Assembly (NCBI GenBank): GCA_947448325.1 | Contig: CANFMK010000005.1 | Span: forward strand, 1 to 36,240 | Length of the DNA: 36,240 nucleotides | Direction: 5' to 3' | Origin: Comamonadaceae bacterium | GTDB lineage: Bacteria; Pseudomonadota; Gammaproteobacteria; Burkholderiales; Burkholderiaceae_C | Shown: positions 7,352 to 14,811 of the stretch, one piece after another | Layout: each line of letters opens with the position of its first letter | Position numbering within the stretch: the first letter of the stretch is position 1 | Made by a program: the position numbers and the translations under genes | Notes under the pieces: generated by a model | The model's input: the letters and a program-made list of their open reading frames with translations, nothing else | Told to the model about the DNA's origin: nothing | Databases searched by the model: none

Positions 7352-7927
7352 TCAAATAGTTACTATCGCTTTCCTTGGCCAGTTGGCTCGGCTGCCACCT
7401 TGGCGCCGACCGAGCGTTCCCACAGCCTTCTGATCTTGGGCCACTGCCAAGGCGTTAGATTGCATTTTTAGCAAGATTGAAGCCAACATTTTTCTCTCAC
7501 TGGTCGACACATTTGCCATTACACCTTGGTGCACATCAACCACACGTGGAAAAATCTGGGAAAACAAAACATGCCCAGCTGAAGTGAGTAGCACCAGCGC
7601 GCGACGTCCATCACCCGTAACACGCTGTCGCTCAACAAGGCCCTTGAGAATCAAGGCGCGCAAAGTCTTGGACGTTTGCGAGCGGTCAACCGTGGTTCGT
7701 GCCGCTAGATCTGAGGGCGACAAAGCGCCCAGATGTGCCAGCATGGCGACAAATTGCCATTCTTCACGGGTGATGCCATAGCCACTTTCGCACAACCGAG
7801 TGACAACGGAACCGCTGACACCCACAAATTCAGAAAATAGAAAATTCACCAAATCGAAAATCGATGAAGGTGAAGCCAAGTCAGGCAGATGGGGCGTTGC
7901 AATCAAAGAACTTTTGGGAAGGCCCAT
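7352..7927 (-). CDS. MarR-family transcriptional regulator
   Basis: This protein of about 191 residues has a MarR winged helix: ITREEWQFVAMLAHLGALSPSDLAARTTVDRSQTSKTLRALILKGLVERQR, followed by the basic wing TGDGRRALVLLTSAG. The C-terminal tail (GRRQGGSRANWPRKA) is longer than usual. ATG 7927 is preferred over the GTG at 7936 because AAGAAG stands 8 bases before it. It is divergent from the aminotransferase/TTT/deacetylase operon, with a palindrome between them, and is therefore the likely substrate-responsive repressor of that operon and of itself. The ligand is probably the imported compound or a metabolite; this is inference from layout. Confidence 0.88.
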   Translation of the reverse strand: MGLPKSSLIATPHLPDLASPSSIFDLVNFLFSEFVGVSGSVVTRLCESGYGITREEWQFVAMLAHLGALSPSDLAARTTVDRSQTSKTLRALILKGLVERQRVTGDGRRALVLLTSAGHVLFSQIFPRVVDVHQGVMANVSTSERKMLASILLKMQSNALAVAQDQKAVGTLGRRQGGSRANWPRKAIVTI

Positions 7928-7958
7928 GTCACACACTTCTTAAGGGAAAGCCCCAAGA

Positions 7959-7979
7959 GTAATGGATTTTTTCCATTAC
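7959..7979. promoter_or_regulatory. 21-bp inverted repeat, probable MarR operator
   Basis: GTAATGGA (7959-7966) is repeated inverted as TCCATTAC (7972-7979) around five T. It lies 32 bases upstream of the MarR start and 53 upstream of the aminotransferase start. Size and symmetry fit a MarR dimer site covering both promoters. Confidence 0.65.
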
Positions 7980-8031
7980 CCGTTTACTACCTATCCTCTC
8001 ATTTAATTCAAAGCCAAGGGAAATCAGACGG

Positions 8032-9390
8032 ATGCAAACTCCTATTGATATACGCAGCGCCAATGCGCAGCACATGTACCACCCGATGATTGACCCAAAG
8101 ACGGTCGCGCAAAGCCCGCCTTTGATCTTGGAACGAGGGGAAGGCGTTTACGTTTATGACATCGACGGCAAACGCTATTTGGACACAGTCGCGTCCCTCT
8201 GGAATGTGAATGTAGGCCACAACCGCCCTGAAGTGATCGCGGCCATGAAATCGCAGTTGGACAAGCTCGCCTATTACTCCACCTTCCAGAATACCTCCAA
8301 CCCACCCGCCATCGAGCTATCGGCTCGCTTGATTCGAATGTTTGCCCCAGAGAAAATGAGCAAAGTATTTTTTTCTTCTGGGGGGTCTGATGCGATAGAA
8401 ACCGCCCTGAAACTGTCGCGGCAATATTGGAAACTGAACGGACAAAACAGCCGCGAGCAATTCATCTCACTCAAATGGGGTTACCACGGCGTGCACTTCG
8501 GAGGAGCTTCAATTAACGGCAACCCCATGTTCCGCAGTGCATATGAGCCTTTGCTTCCCGGTTGCCACATCGTGGAAAGCCCTTACGCCTACCGTAACCG
8601 CTGGAACGAAGAGGATCCAGTACGACTTGCCCAACTTTGTCTACAAGATCTGAGAGACACCATCCAACGAGTCGGTTCTGAACACATTGCAGCCTTTGTG
8701 GCCGAGCCGGTGCAAGGTGCGGGGGGCGTGATCGTGCCGCATGCCAGCTACTGGCCGGGACTGCGTCAACTACTTGACGACTACGGAATTTTGTTAATTA
8801 GTGATGAAATCGTGACCGGGTTTGGCCGCATTGGTGCCATGTGTGGCGCACGCGCATGGGGCGTTGCCCCGGACATCATGGCAATGGCCAAAGGAATCAA
8901 CTCGGGTTATGTCCCGCTCGGCGCAACTTTGGTGAACGAGCGAGTGGCTCAGGCTTGGACGCAATCGGGCGTCCCTGCAGCCATGATGCACGGCTACACC
9001 TATTCGGGCCATGCACTGGCGTGTGCCGCCGCCAACGCGAATCTGAACATTGTGGAAGCCGAAGACTTGCCCGGGCAAGCCTTGGCAGTTGGCGACTACA
9101 TGCAAAAGTGCCTGCAAGAACTGATGCGCTATAGCCATGTGGGGGATGTGCGCGGCATGGGGATGATGGCGGCCATTGAGTTGGTGGTCGACAAAGCTAG
9201 CCGCGACATGCTTACGCCGCCATCGCCTTACATCCAGGCTTTGGTTGGCACCGCACGCCAAGAAGGCGCCATCATTCGAGTGCAAGGCAATCGTTTGATT
9301 TTGTCGCCTCCATTGGTGTTCTCCCTTGGAGACGTAGACGAAATGATGGAAATTTTGCACACTTCCTTTGCTGCTGCCGAAGCAATCTGA
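8032..9390 (+). CDS. class III (omega) aminotransferase, PLP-dependent
   Basis: The 452-residue enzyme of the class III aminotransferase family transfers an amino group from an amine or omega-amino acid, commonly to pyruvate or 2-oxoglutarate. The PLP lysine is Lys287 in MAMAKGINSGYVPLGA, the pyridine-binding aspartate is Asp258 in ISDEIVTGFGRIG, Glu225 lies in AEPVQGAGG, and the phosphate-binding SSGGSDAIETALK is at about 115-127. The N-terminal motif SLWNVNVGHNRPEV is typical of beta-alanine/putrescine-type enzymes. ATG 8032 is preceded by AAGGGA at a slightly long spacing. It is first in an operon with a TTT carrier and an HDAC-like deacetylase, suggesting catabolism of an imported amine or amino acid; the exact substrate is unknown. 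Confidence 0.9.
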   Translation: MQTPIDIRSANAQHMYHPMIDPKTVAQSPPLILERGEGVYVYDIDGKRYLDTVASLWNVNVGHNRPEVIAAMKSQLDKLAYYSTFQNTSNPPAIELSARLIRMFAPEKMSKVFFSSGGSDAIETALKLSRQYWKLNGQNSREQFISLKWGYHGVHFGGASINGNPMFRSAYEPLLPGCHIVESPYAYRNRWNEEDPVRLAQLCLQDLRDTIQRVGSEHIAAFVAEPVQGAGGVIVPHASYWPGLRQLLDDYGILLISDEIVTGFGRIGAMCGARAWGVAPDIMAMAKGINSGYVPLGATLVNERVAQAWTQSGVPAAMMHGYTYSGHALACAAANANLNIVEAEDLPGQALAVGDYMQKCLQELMRYSHVGDVRGMGMMAAIELVVDKASRDMLTPPSPYIQALVGTARQEGAIIRVQGNRLILSPPLVFSLGDVDEMMEILHTSFAAAEAI

Positions 9391-9421
9391 ACCTTTCGAA
9401 CTATCAATACAGGAGATTGAG

Positions 9422-10390
9422 ATGAACAAATCTACAACGTCCCGCAAAGGCATCATGGCGCTGGCCGCCTTGGCTATCTTGAGTGCTTTGCCCGCCATGG
9501 CACAAGACAAATGGCCTAGTAAGCCCATTGAGATTATTTACCCCTACCCACCCGGCAACGACATGGATATCGTCACTCGCCTGCTCGCTGAAGGCATGAG
9601 CAAACGCCTGGGTGTGCCTGTGCAAGTCATTAACAAACCTGGCGGGGGCGGCGTGGTTGGTTTTGCCGAAATGACACGCGCAAAACCCGACGGATACACC
9701 ATCGGCACTTGGACACCAGGGCCGGGTATTTCACAAATCATTGCCGGAAATACGCCTTACAAAATGGCGGATTACCAGTCCGTGGGGGGCATGCTGATCA
9801 ATGATTTTGTTCTGGCCTCGCGCGGAGACATTCCGGCCAACAACCTCAAGGAGTTCGCTGCCTGGGCCAAGCAATCGGGCAAACCCGTCACCATCGGCAG
9901 CTACGCGCCCGCCGCCGTGCCGGCCTTGATCGCCGCCAAGATTGCCAAAAGGGACGGCTGGCCCTACAAAGTTGTCTCCTTCCCCAATCCCAGCGCAAAG
10001 GAACTGGTTGCTGGCGACGCAGACGTCACGACAGCAGGTGCGGAAGGTGCGCTTTCTTACGCCAAAGCGGGACAGATCAAAATTCTCTCTGCCTGGGGAC
10101 CAGCACGCAACCCCGTCTTTCCGAATGTAGCCACTCCAGCGGAGGAAGGCTATGGCGACATTTATTCTTGGGGCGGAATGGCGGCCCCTGCCGGAGTGCC
10201 CAAAGACATTGTCAACAAGCTGTCTGCTGTGATGATGGAAGCCTTGAAAGACAAGCCCGTGCAAGACCAATTCAAAAAAGCCGGTATTCCCGCCTTGTCC
10301 ATGACAGCAGATCAGATGTCTAAGCGTGTTGCGGATGACAGCAAATGGATTGCCGAATTGATGAACGAATTAGGCTTCGCTAAAAAGTGA
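9422..10390 (+). CDS. tctC: TctC/Bug-family periplasmic solute-binding protein
   Basis: The 322-residue protein is a tripartite tricarboxylate transporter (TTT) receptor. It has a signal peptide cleaved about after ALPAMA (residue 27), then QDKWPSKPIEIIYPYPPGND, NKPGGGGVVG around residue 73, and PDGYTIGTW, all hallmarks of the Bug family so expanded in Burkholderiales. ATG 9422 follows AGGAG at 9411-9415. The partner membrane subunits lie directly downstream, so unlike many orphan Bug proteins this one has its own carrier. Known ligands of the family are carboxylates and amides such as citrate, terephthalate, glutamate and nicotinate. The symbol denotes the family, not a citrate substrate. 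Confidence 0.92.
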   Translation: MNKSTTSRKGIMALAALAILSALPAMAQDKWPSKPIEIIYPYPPGNDMDIVTRLLAEGMSKRLGVPVQVINKPGGGGVVGFAEMTRAKPDGYTIGTWTPGPGISQIIAGNTPYKMADYQSVGGMLINDFVLASRGDIPANNLKEFAAWAKQSGKPVTIGSYAPAAVPALIAAKIAKRDGWPYKVVSFPNPSAKELVAGDADVTTAGAEGALSYAKAGQIKILSAWGPARNPVFPNVATPAEEGYGDIYSWGGMAAPAGVPKDIVNKLSAVMMEALKDKPVQDQFKKAGIPALSMTADQMSKRVADDSKWIAELMNELGFAKK

Positions 10391-10881
10391 GCGCCCAAAA
10401 GTCAGTGGCATCCTGGAAAGGCTCCTGGGACAAGGGCTTGATAGCTCTGTGCATCTTGGTATCAGCTGCCGCCTGGATGGCCACTCCCCAGCTGATAACG
10501 CCTTATCCGCTACAAGCGCCCTGGTTCGAATCTGCCGCTTTCTTTCCCCGTGTGACTTTGGGAGTGGCGTGTATCGCGGGCTTGGTGGAGTTATACCAAC
10601 GACGCAGAGCCGTGGAGGTGGCCGACTCGGATGAACTCGACTCCAGCAGCGCCAGCATGCTTCAGGCACTGGGTATGTTGGTGTTGTTTGGGCTGTATAT
10701 GCTCGCAGTCCCTTGGGCCGGCTATTTGACAAGCACCGTCGCCTTTTTGATGGCCAGTGGTGCATGGCTGGGTTTGAGTTGGCGTGCTACGCTCACCTTG
10801 AGTTTGCTGCTATCGCTGACTATGTGGTGGGTATTTGTCAAAGTGCTCAAGGTGTACTTCGGTCACGGTTGGTTGATTTGA
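10387..10881 (+). CDS. tctB: TctB-family small membrane subunit of TTT carrier
   Basis: The 164-residue membrane protein has about four predicted transmembrane segments: residues ~18-36, a short one near 53-66, ~90-110 and ~113-145. This matches the small TctB subunit. The start is the GTG at 10387, which overlaps the TctC stop in GTGA, indicating coupled translation. The loop EVADSDELDSSSASM is poorly conserved, as usual for TctB. It forms the membrane part together with the large subunit that begins 3 bases after its stop. Confidence 0.85.
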   Translation: MSAQKSVASWKGSWDKGLIALCILVSAAAWMATPQLITPYPLQAPWFESAAFFPRVTLGVACIAGLVELYQRRRAVEVADSDELDSSSASMLQALGMLVLFGLYMLAVPWAGYLTSTVAFLMASGAWLGLSWRATLTLSLLLSLTMWWVFVKVLKVYFGHGWLI

Positions 10882-10883
10882 GT

Positions 10884-12407
10884 ATGGATTTTTTCAGCAG
10901 CTTGAGTCAGGGATTTGCTTCTTTGGGAACGTGGCCCATCGCTACCTCCTTGCTTATCGGTGCGGCCTTGGGCATCATCGTGGGTGTTTTGCCAGGCGTT
11001 GGTCCCGGGGTGACGATAGCGGTACTGCTGCCCTTCACTTACGGCATGGCGCCTCTGGCGGGCATTTCACTTTTGCTGGGCGTGTATTGCGGGGCTTTTT
11101 ACGGCGGTGCAGTGACCTCCATTTTGATCCGCACACCTGGTGAAGCCTCCTCGATCATGACCATGTTCGATGGTTACCCGATGGCCAAAAGCGGACAAGC
11201 ACAACGCGCACTGTCACTTGCCTTCATGTCGGCCTTTGTGGGCGGCATTGCCAGCGCTTTGCTACTGGGACTGGCGGCAAGACCGATGGCCGGCTTTGCC
11301 GCTCGCTTTGGTGCCCCGGAGAGTGTCATGGCGATCGTTTTGGCGGCCGTGTGTGTGGGCAAAGCCTATCGCAAACAATTTGCCTCTGCCATGATGATGA
11401 TGGGCTTAGGTTTCTTTTTGGCTACTGTTGGCATCGATCCTAACTCCAACGAGCAACGCTATACCTTTGGCATTGCAGGCGTACTCAGCGGAATCCCACT
11501 GGTGCCTGTGGCCGTAGGCTTATTTGGCATGGCCCAAGCACTGGTGATGGTGAGCTCTCCTGTGCCCAGCTTTGACGCATCTCTGATTCAGAACGCCGGC
11601 TTGTCTTGGCGCGGATTTCTGGAACCCTTCAAATACCCTAAGGCCATGGCCAAGGGCTTGTTTCTCGGCTCGGCCATTGGCGTGCTGCCTGCAGTAGGGG
11701 CGGCGCTGTCGACCTCGCTGGCCTATTTTTGGGCACAACGCGGTGCCAAAGACACCACGCCGTTTGGCCAAGGCAACCCCGAAGGAATTGTGGCTGCCGA
11801 ATGCGCCAACAATTCCAATTCTGGTGGGGCCATGATCACGGTGCTCACCCTGGGCATTCCAGGGGATGCAATCACAGCCATCATCATGGGCGTGTTTGTG
11901 GTCCACGGCATCGTGCCGGGACCCTCTTTGTTTATGGACCGACCCGAGATCATTAACGGCGTGCTGGCTTCTTTGCTGGTGATCAACGTGGTCATCCTGG
12001 CCTTGCTGGTGCTCACGGTCAAACCCTTGGCACGTTTGGCCTATGTCAACCCACGCATTTTGGGATTGGCGATTTTGGCGCTGTGTTTCGTCGGCGCGTT
12101 TTCGGCCGCCAACAGCATGTATTACGTCAGCATTGCTGCCGTCTTTGGCGTGCTCGGACTCATCTGCGCTCGCGCCAATATTCCCACCATCCCCTTGATT
12201 TTGGGCATGGTCATGGGCGATACCTTGGAGGCTTCACTGCGCCAAGCCTTCGGCCGCAGTGAAGGCGCATTCAACCCTTTTTGGGAACGCCCTGTTTCTG
12301 CCGTTTTACTCGGTATCACGGTATTGCTAATCATTTGGCCCTGGCTCTTGAGCCTGTTTGCAAAGCGCGTCATACCCTATGAAAACAACAGCCTACATCA
12401 CCGATGA
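10884..12407 (+). CDS. tctA: TctA-family large permease subunit of TTT carrier
   Basis: The 507-residue permease has about twelve hydrophobic segments. Family signatures are the N-terminal LGIIVGVLPGVGPGVTIA and TSILIRTPGEASSIMTMFDGYPMA, and in the middle the repeat-like NNSNSGGAMITVLTLGIPGD, all characteristic of TctA. ATG 10884 (MDFFSSLSQG) lies 3 bases after the TctB stop; the tracked start at 10713 would lie inside tctB. Its end overlaps the start of the deacetylase by 29 bases. It transports the ligand delivered by the binding protein at 9422 using an ion gradient. Confidence 0.92.
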   Translation: MDFFSSLSQGFASLGTWPIATSLLIGAALGIIVGVLPGVGPGVTIAVLLPFTYGMAPLAGISLLLGVYCGAFYGGAVTSILIRTPGEASSIMTMFDGYPMAKSGQAQRALSLAFMSAFVGGIASALLLGLAARPMAGFAARFGAPESVMAIVLAAVCVGKAYRKQFASAMMMMGLGFFLATVGIDPNSNEQRYTFGIAGVLSGIPLVPVAVGLFGMAQALVMVSSPVPSFDASLIQNAGLSWRGFLEPFKYPKAMAKGLFLGSAIGVLPAVGAALSTSLAYFWAQRGAKDTTPFGQGNPEGIVAAECANNSNSGGAMITVLTLGIPGDAITAIIMGVFVVHGIVPGPSLFMDRPEIINGVLASLLVINVVILALLVLTVKPLARLAYVNPRILGLAILALCFVGAFSAANSMYYVSIAAVFGVLGLICARANIPTIPLILGMVMGDTLEASLRQAFGRSEGAFNPFWERPVSAVLLGITVLLIIWPWLLSLFAKRVIPYENNSLHHR

Positions 12408-13500
12408 ATTGTGCTTTTGGCATGACCCCGGCAATTACGCACTCATGCTCAAACCCGGTGGGTTCATTGAACCCTACAACCGTCACATTGAAAATGCCGA
12501 CCCTAAGAGACGACTGCATAACCTGCTGCAAACCAGTGGGCTTATGTCGCAGTTGAAAGTCATGCCAGCGCGAGACGCGCAACACCATGAACTCACGCGC
12601 ATCCACAGTGCCGAGTACGTGCGTAAAGTTCAAGCCATTGCCTTGCAAGGTGGCGGGGACACGGGCGTGGGTGCGCCCATATCGGCCAACGGCTGGGACG
12701 CGGCTAGCCGCTCCGCAGGCTGTGCCCTGAGCGCAGTCGATGCCGTGATGCAAGGTCAAGCCGATTCGGCGTACGCACTGACTCGACCACCGGGCCACCA
12801 TGCCGAGCCCGAACAAGGCATGGGCTTTTGCGTTTTCTCCAATGCCGCCTTAGCCGCTGCTCACGCGATCGAGGCCTATGGCTTGCAACGGGTTGCCATC
12901 ATCGACTGGGACGTGCATTTTGGCAACGGGACACAAAAATGTTTTGAAAGCCGCAGCGATGTGCTGACTCTCTCGGTGCACCAGCAAGCGGGTTATTTAA
13001 TGGTCAAAGGCGAGGTCGACGAACTCGGCGTTGATCAAGGACTAGGTTACAACATCAACGTCCCCTTGCCACCGGGTTGTGGCTTCGGTGCTTACCGGGA
13101 AGCCTTTAAAAAAATCGTTCTGCCTGCCCTGGAGGCTTACCGACCGGAACTAATCATCGTGGCTTGCGGCTACGACGCCGGTCGTTTTGACCCCTTGGGC
13201 CGGATGCTGCTGGATGGAGTGGCTTTTCGATGGATGACCGATGCCGTGATGGATGTAGCACAGCGCCACGCACAGAGTCGATTGGTTATGACCCACGAGG
13301 GGGGCTACTGTCCTGTGTCCGTGCCCTTTTGGGGACTGGCGGTACTGGAACAACTCTCAGGCCACACAACGCAAGCCTCTTGCCCTTTCACGCCACAGCA
13401 TGACCAAATGCCTGCACAAAAATTGCAAGACTTTCAACGGGATTTGACTCGGCAATGGGCCGCCCATTTTGAAGATGTACGTCAACGTTTCTGGCGTTGA
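12379..13500 (+). CDS. HDAC-like deacetylase / acetylpolyamine amidohydrolase family
   Basis: This 373-residue zinc hydrolase belongs to the histone deacetylase superfamily, whose bacterial members remove acyl groups from acetylated polyamines or other amides. The active-site histidine pair is His140-His141 (TRPPGHHAEPEQGMGFC). Zinc ligands are Asp178 and His180 in IDWDVHFGNGTQ and Asp266 in CGYDAGRFDPLG, and the catalytic tyrosine is in THEGGYCP. ATG 12379 lies inside the end of tctA with a 29-base overlap, the mark of co-translation. Because it follows a carrier and an aminotransferase, the likely role is to free an amine from an imported N-acyl compound, which the aminotransferase then oxidises. 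This order is inferred. Confidence 0.88.
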   Translation: MKTTAYITDELCFWHDPGNYALMLKPGGFIEPYNRHIENADPKRRLHNLLQTSGLMSQLKVMPARDAQHHELTRIHSAEYVRKVQAIALQGGGDTGVGAPISANGWDAASRSAGCALSAVDAVMQGQADSAYALTRPPGHHAEPEQGMGFCVFSNAALAAAHAIEAYGLQRVAIIDWDVHFGNGTQKCFESRSDVLTLSVHQQAGYLMVKGEVDELGVDQGLGYNINVPLPPGCGFGAYREAFKKIVLPALEAYRPELIIVACGYDAGRFDPLGRMLLDGVAFRWMTDAVMDVAQRHAQSRLVMTHEGGYCPVSVPFWGLAVLEQLSGHTTQASCPFTPQHDQMPAQKLQDFQRDLTRQWAAHFEDVRQRFWR

Positions 13501-13809
13501 GTGAGGGTGTTACGATATTTTTTGTAAACGTGGCAAGTGAGAAATCGTTGGTGTCCTGACTCCAAATTGAAGTAACAAAGGAAGTGACCGCTTTGGAGAA
13601 ATCCACTCGATTTCCAGATGCACCCCGAACGGCCCCTAACGCGACAAACCGGGTACTCGGCCACAGCTTCCTAACCACCAAGCAGTTAGCAAATTCAGCT
13701 GCCTAGAATCTGGGATACGCAGATCAAAAACTGGATAATTAAGAATAATTCGTCAAATTTAGACAAATTTAAAAAAATATCCTAAGTTGCTGACTTTAAA
13801 AGACTTTCA
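13501..13809. other. gene-free right end of the island, AT-rich
   Basis: The last part (13720-13808) is strongly AT-rich and has a direct repeat of CAAATTTA just before the new dusA start, compatible with integrase arm sites. A frame ending in TTKQLANSAA and a stop codon crosses the middle but is under 50 codons and unrecognised. Any promoter for the rebuilt dusA must lie here; TAAGAATAAT near 13741 is a weak -10 candidate. No integrase gene is present. Confidence 0.5.
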
Positions 13810-14811
13810 ATGACATATTCGCCTTGGAGACTAAGTTGCGCACCAATGATGGACTGGACCGACCGCCACTGTCGTTTTTTCCACCGCCTGCTTACGCGCC
13901 ACACTTTGCTGTACACCGAGATGGTGACCACCGGTGCTTTGCGCCATGGCAGTGAACCCAGGCATTTGCGCTTCAACGCTGAGGAGCATCCCGTGGCCTT
14001 GCAGTTGGGCGGCAGCGACACCGCGGATCTGGCGCACGCCGCCAAGCTGGGTCAAGCTTGGGGTTACGACGAAATCAACCTCAACTGCGGCTGTCCCTCG
14101 GACCGGGTGCAGCGCGGCGCGTTTGGTGCTTGCTTGATGAACGAACCGCGCACCGTGGCCGATGGCGTCAAAGCCATGTTGGATGTGGTGGATGTGCCTG
14201 TCACTGTCAAGCACCGCATTGGCATTGACAAGGTCGAAAGCTACGACTTTGTGCGCGATTTTGTCGGCACGGTGAGCCAGGCCGGTTGCAAGGTGTTCAT
14301 CGTGCACGCCCGCAACGCCTGGTTGGATGGCTTGAGCCCCAAAGAAAACCGCGAAATCCCGCCCCTGCGTTACGAGCTGGCCTACCGGCTGAAACAAGAC
14401 TTTCCGGGCCTGACCGTCGCGGTCAATGGCGGCATCAAAACCAACGCGGAAATCACCCAGCATTTGCAGCAGGCTGACGGCGTGATGATCGGCCGCGAGG
14501 CCTATTACAACCCCTGGTTGCTCACCAGCTGGGACGCGGCCTTCTTTGGTGACGATCACCCCATCGCGACGCGCGAGGCGGTCGAAGAAGCCATGGTCCA
14601 CTACATGGAGCGCGCCTTTGCCGAGGACGGTTGCCCCTGGTACGCGATTGCCCGGCACATGCTGGGGCTGTACCACGGCGAGCGCGGCAGCCGCTATTGG
14701 CGTCAGACCTGGAGCAACCACCAACTCAAGCCCTTGCCGCCGCGCCAAGTCTGGGCCTTGGCCCGAGAGGCCTTGGCCCGGGGTGCTGAAAAGCCCGTCG
14801 ATGCCCATTGA
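13810..14811 (+). CDS. dusA: tRNA-dihydrouridine synthase A, with island-derived start
   Basis: The 333-residue flavoenzyme reduces uridines in the D-loop of tRNA (positions 20/20a). It carries the APMMDWTDRHCRFF N-terminal motif, the catalytic cysteine Cys93 in NLNCGCPSDRVQ, VKHRIGID and HARNAWLDGLSPKENR, which are all typical of DusA. The first twelve codons (MTYSPWRLSCAP) come from the island; native sequence resumes after ATGATGGA at 13846-13853. Codons here (AGA, CTA, AGT, TTG) differ from the native CGC, CTG, TCT, GTG at 1592-1606. No Shine-Dalgarno is obvious before the new ATG. The protein should be fully functional because the domain is intact. It overlaps the downstream exporter gene by 11 bases. 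Confidence 0.95.
   Translation: MTYSPWRLSCAPMMDWTDRHCRFFHRLLTRHTLLYTEMVTTGALRHGSEPRHLRFNAEEHPVALQLGGSDTADLAHAAKLGQAWGYDEINLNCGCPSDRVQRGAFGACLMNEPRTVADGVKAMLDVVDVPVTVKHRIGIDKVESYDFVRDFVGTVSQAGCKVFIVHARNAWLDGLSPKENREIPPLRYELAYRLKQDFPGLTVAVNGGIKTNAEITQHLQQADGVMIGREAYYNPWLLTSWDAAFFGDDHPIATREAVEEAMVHYMERAFAEDGCPWYAIARHMLGLYHGERGSRYWRQTWSNHQLKPLPPRQVWALAREALARGAEKPVDAH

Larger units (their letters stand above)
1610..13853. mobile_element. genomic island inserted in the 5' end of dusA (about 12.2 kb)
   Basis: The ends are defined by the partial repeat of the dusA start: GCCCCGATGATGGA ending at 1617 and GCACCAATGATGGA ending at 13853, identical over ATGATGGA. On the left, native dusA sequence precedes the repeat and unrelated DNA follows. 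On the right, unrelated AT-rich DNA precedes it and native dusA follows. Integration into the 5' end of dusA, with reconstruction of the gene by the element, is an established behaviour of one family of tyrosine integrases. Inside are a PrtN-like small regulator next to the left end and two metabolic cassettes. No integrase, relaxase or phage structural gene is visible, so this is either a degraded element or one mobilised in trans. Confidence 0.78.

Noticed and set aside
9422-12407. Citrate uptake as the function of the TctCBA genes
   Set aside because: The names describe the family only; the operon partners (aminotransferase, deacetylase) do not fit citrate, and no TctDE two-component system is nearby.
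13388-13681. Minus-strand 97-codon ORF behind the deacetylase
   Set aside because: It runs antisense through the end of the deacetylase gene and has no family resemblance.
13563-13703. Short plus-strand frame ending in TTKQLANSAA as a possible integrase remnant
   Set aside because: It is under 50 codons, with no RHR-Y recombinase motif and no start or ribosome site.
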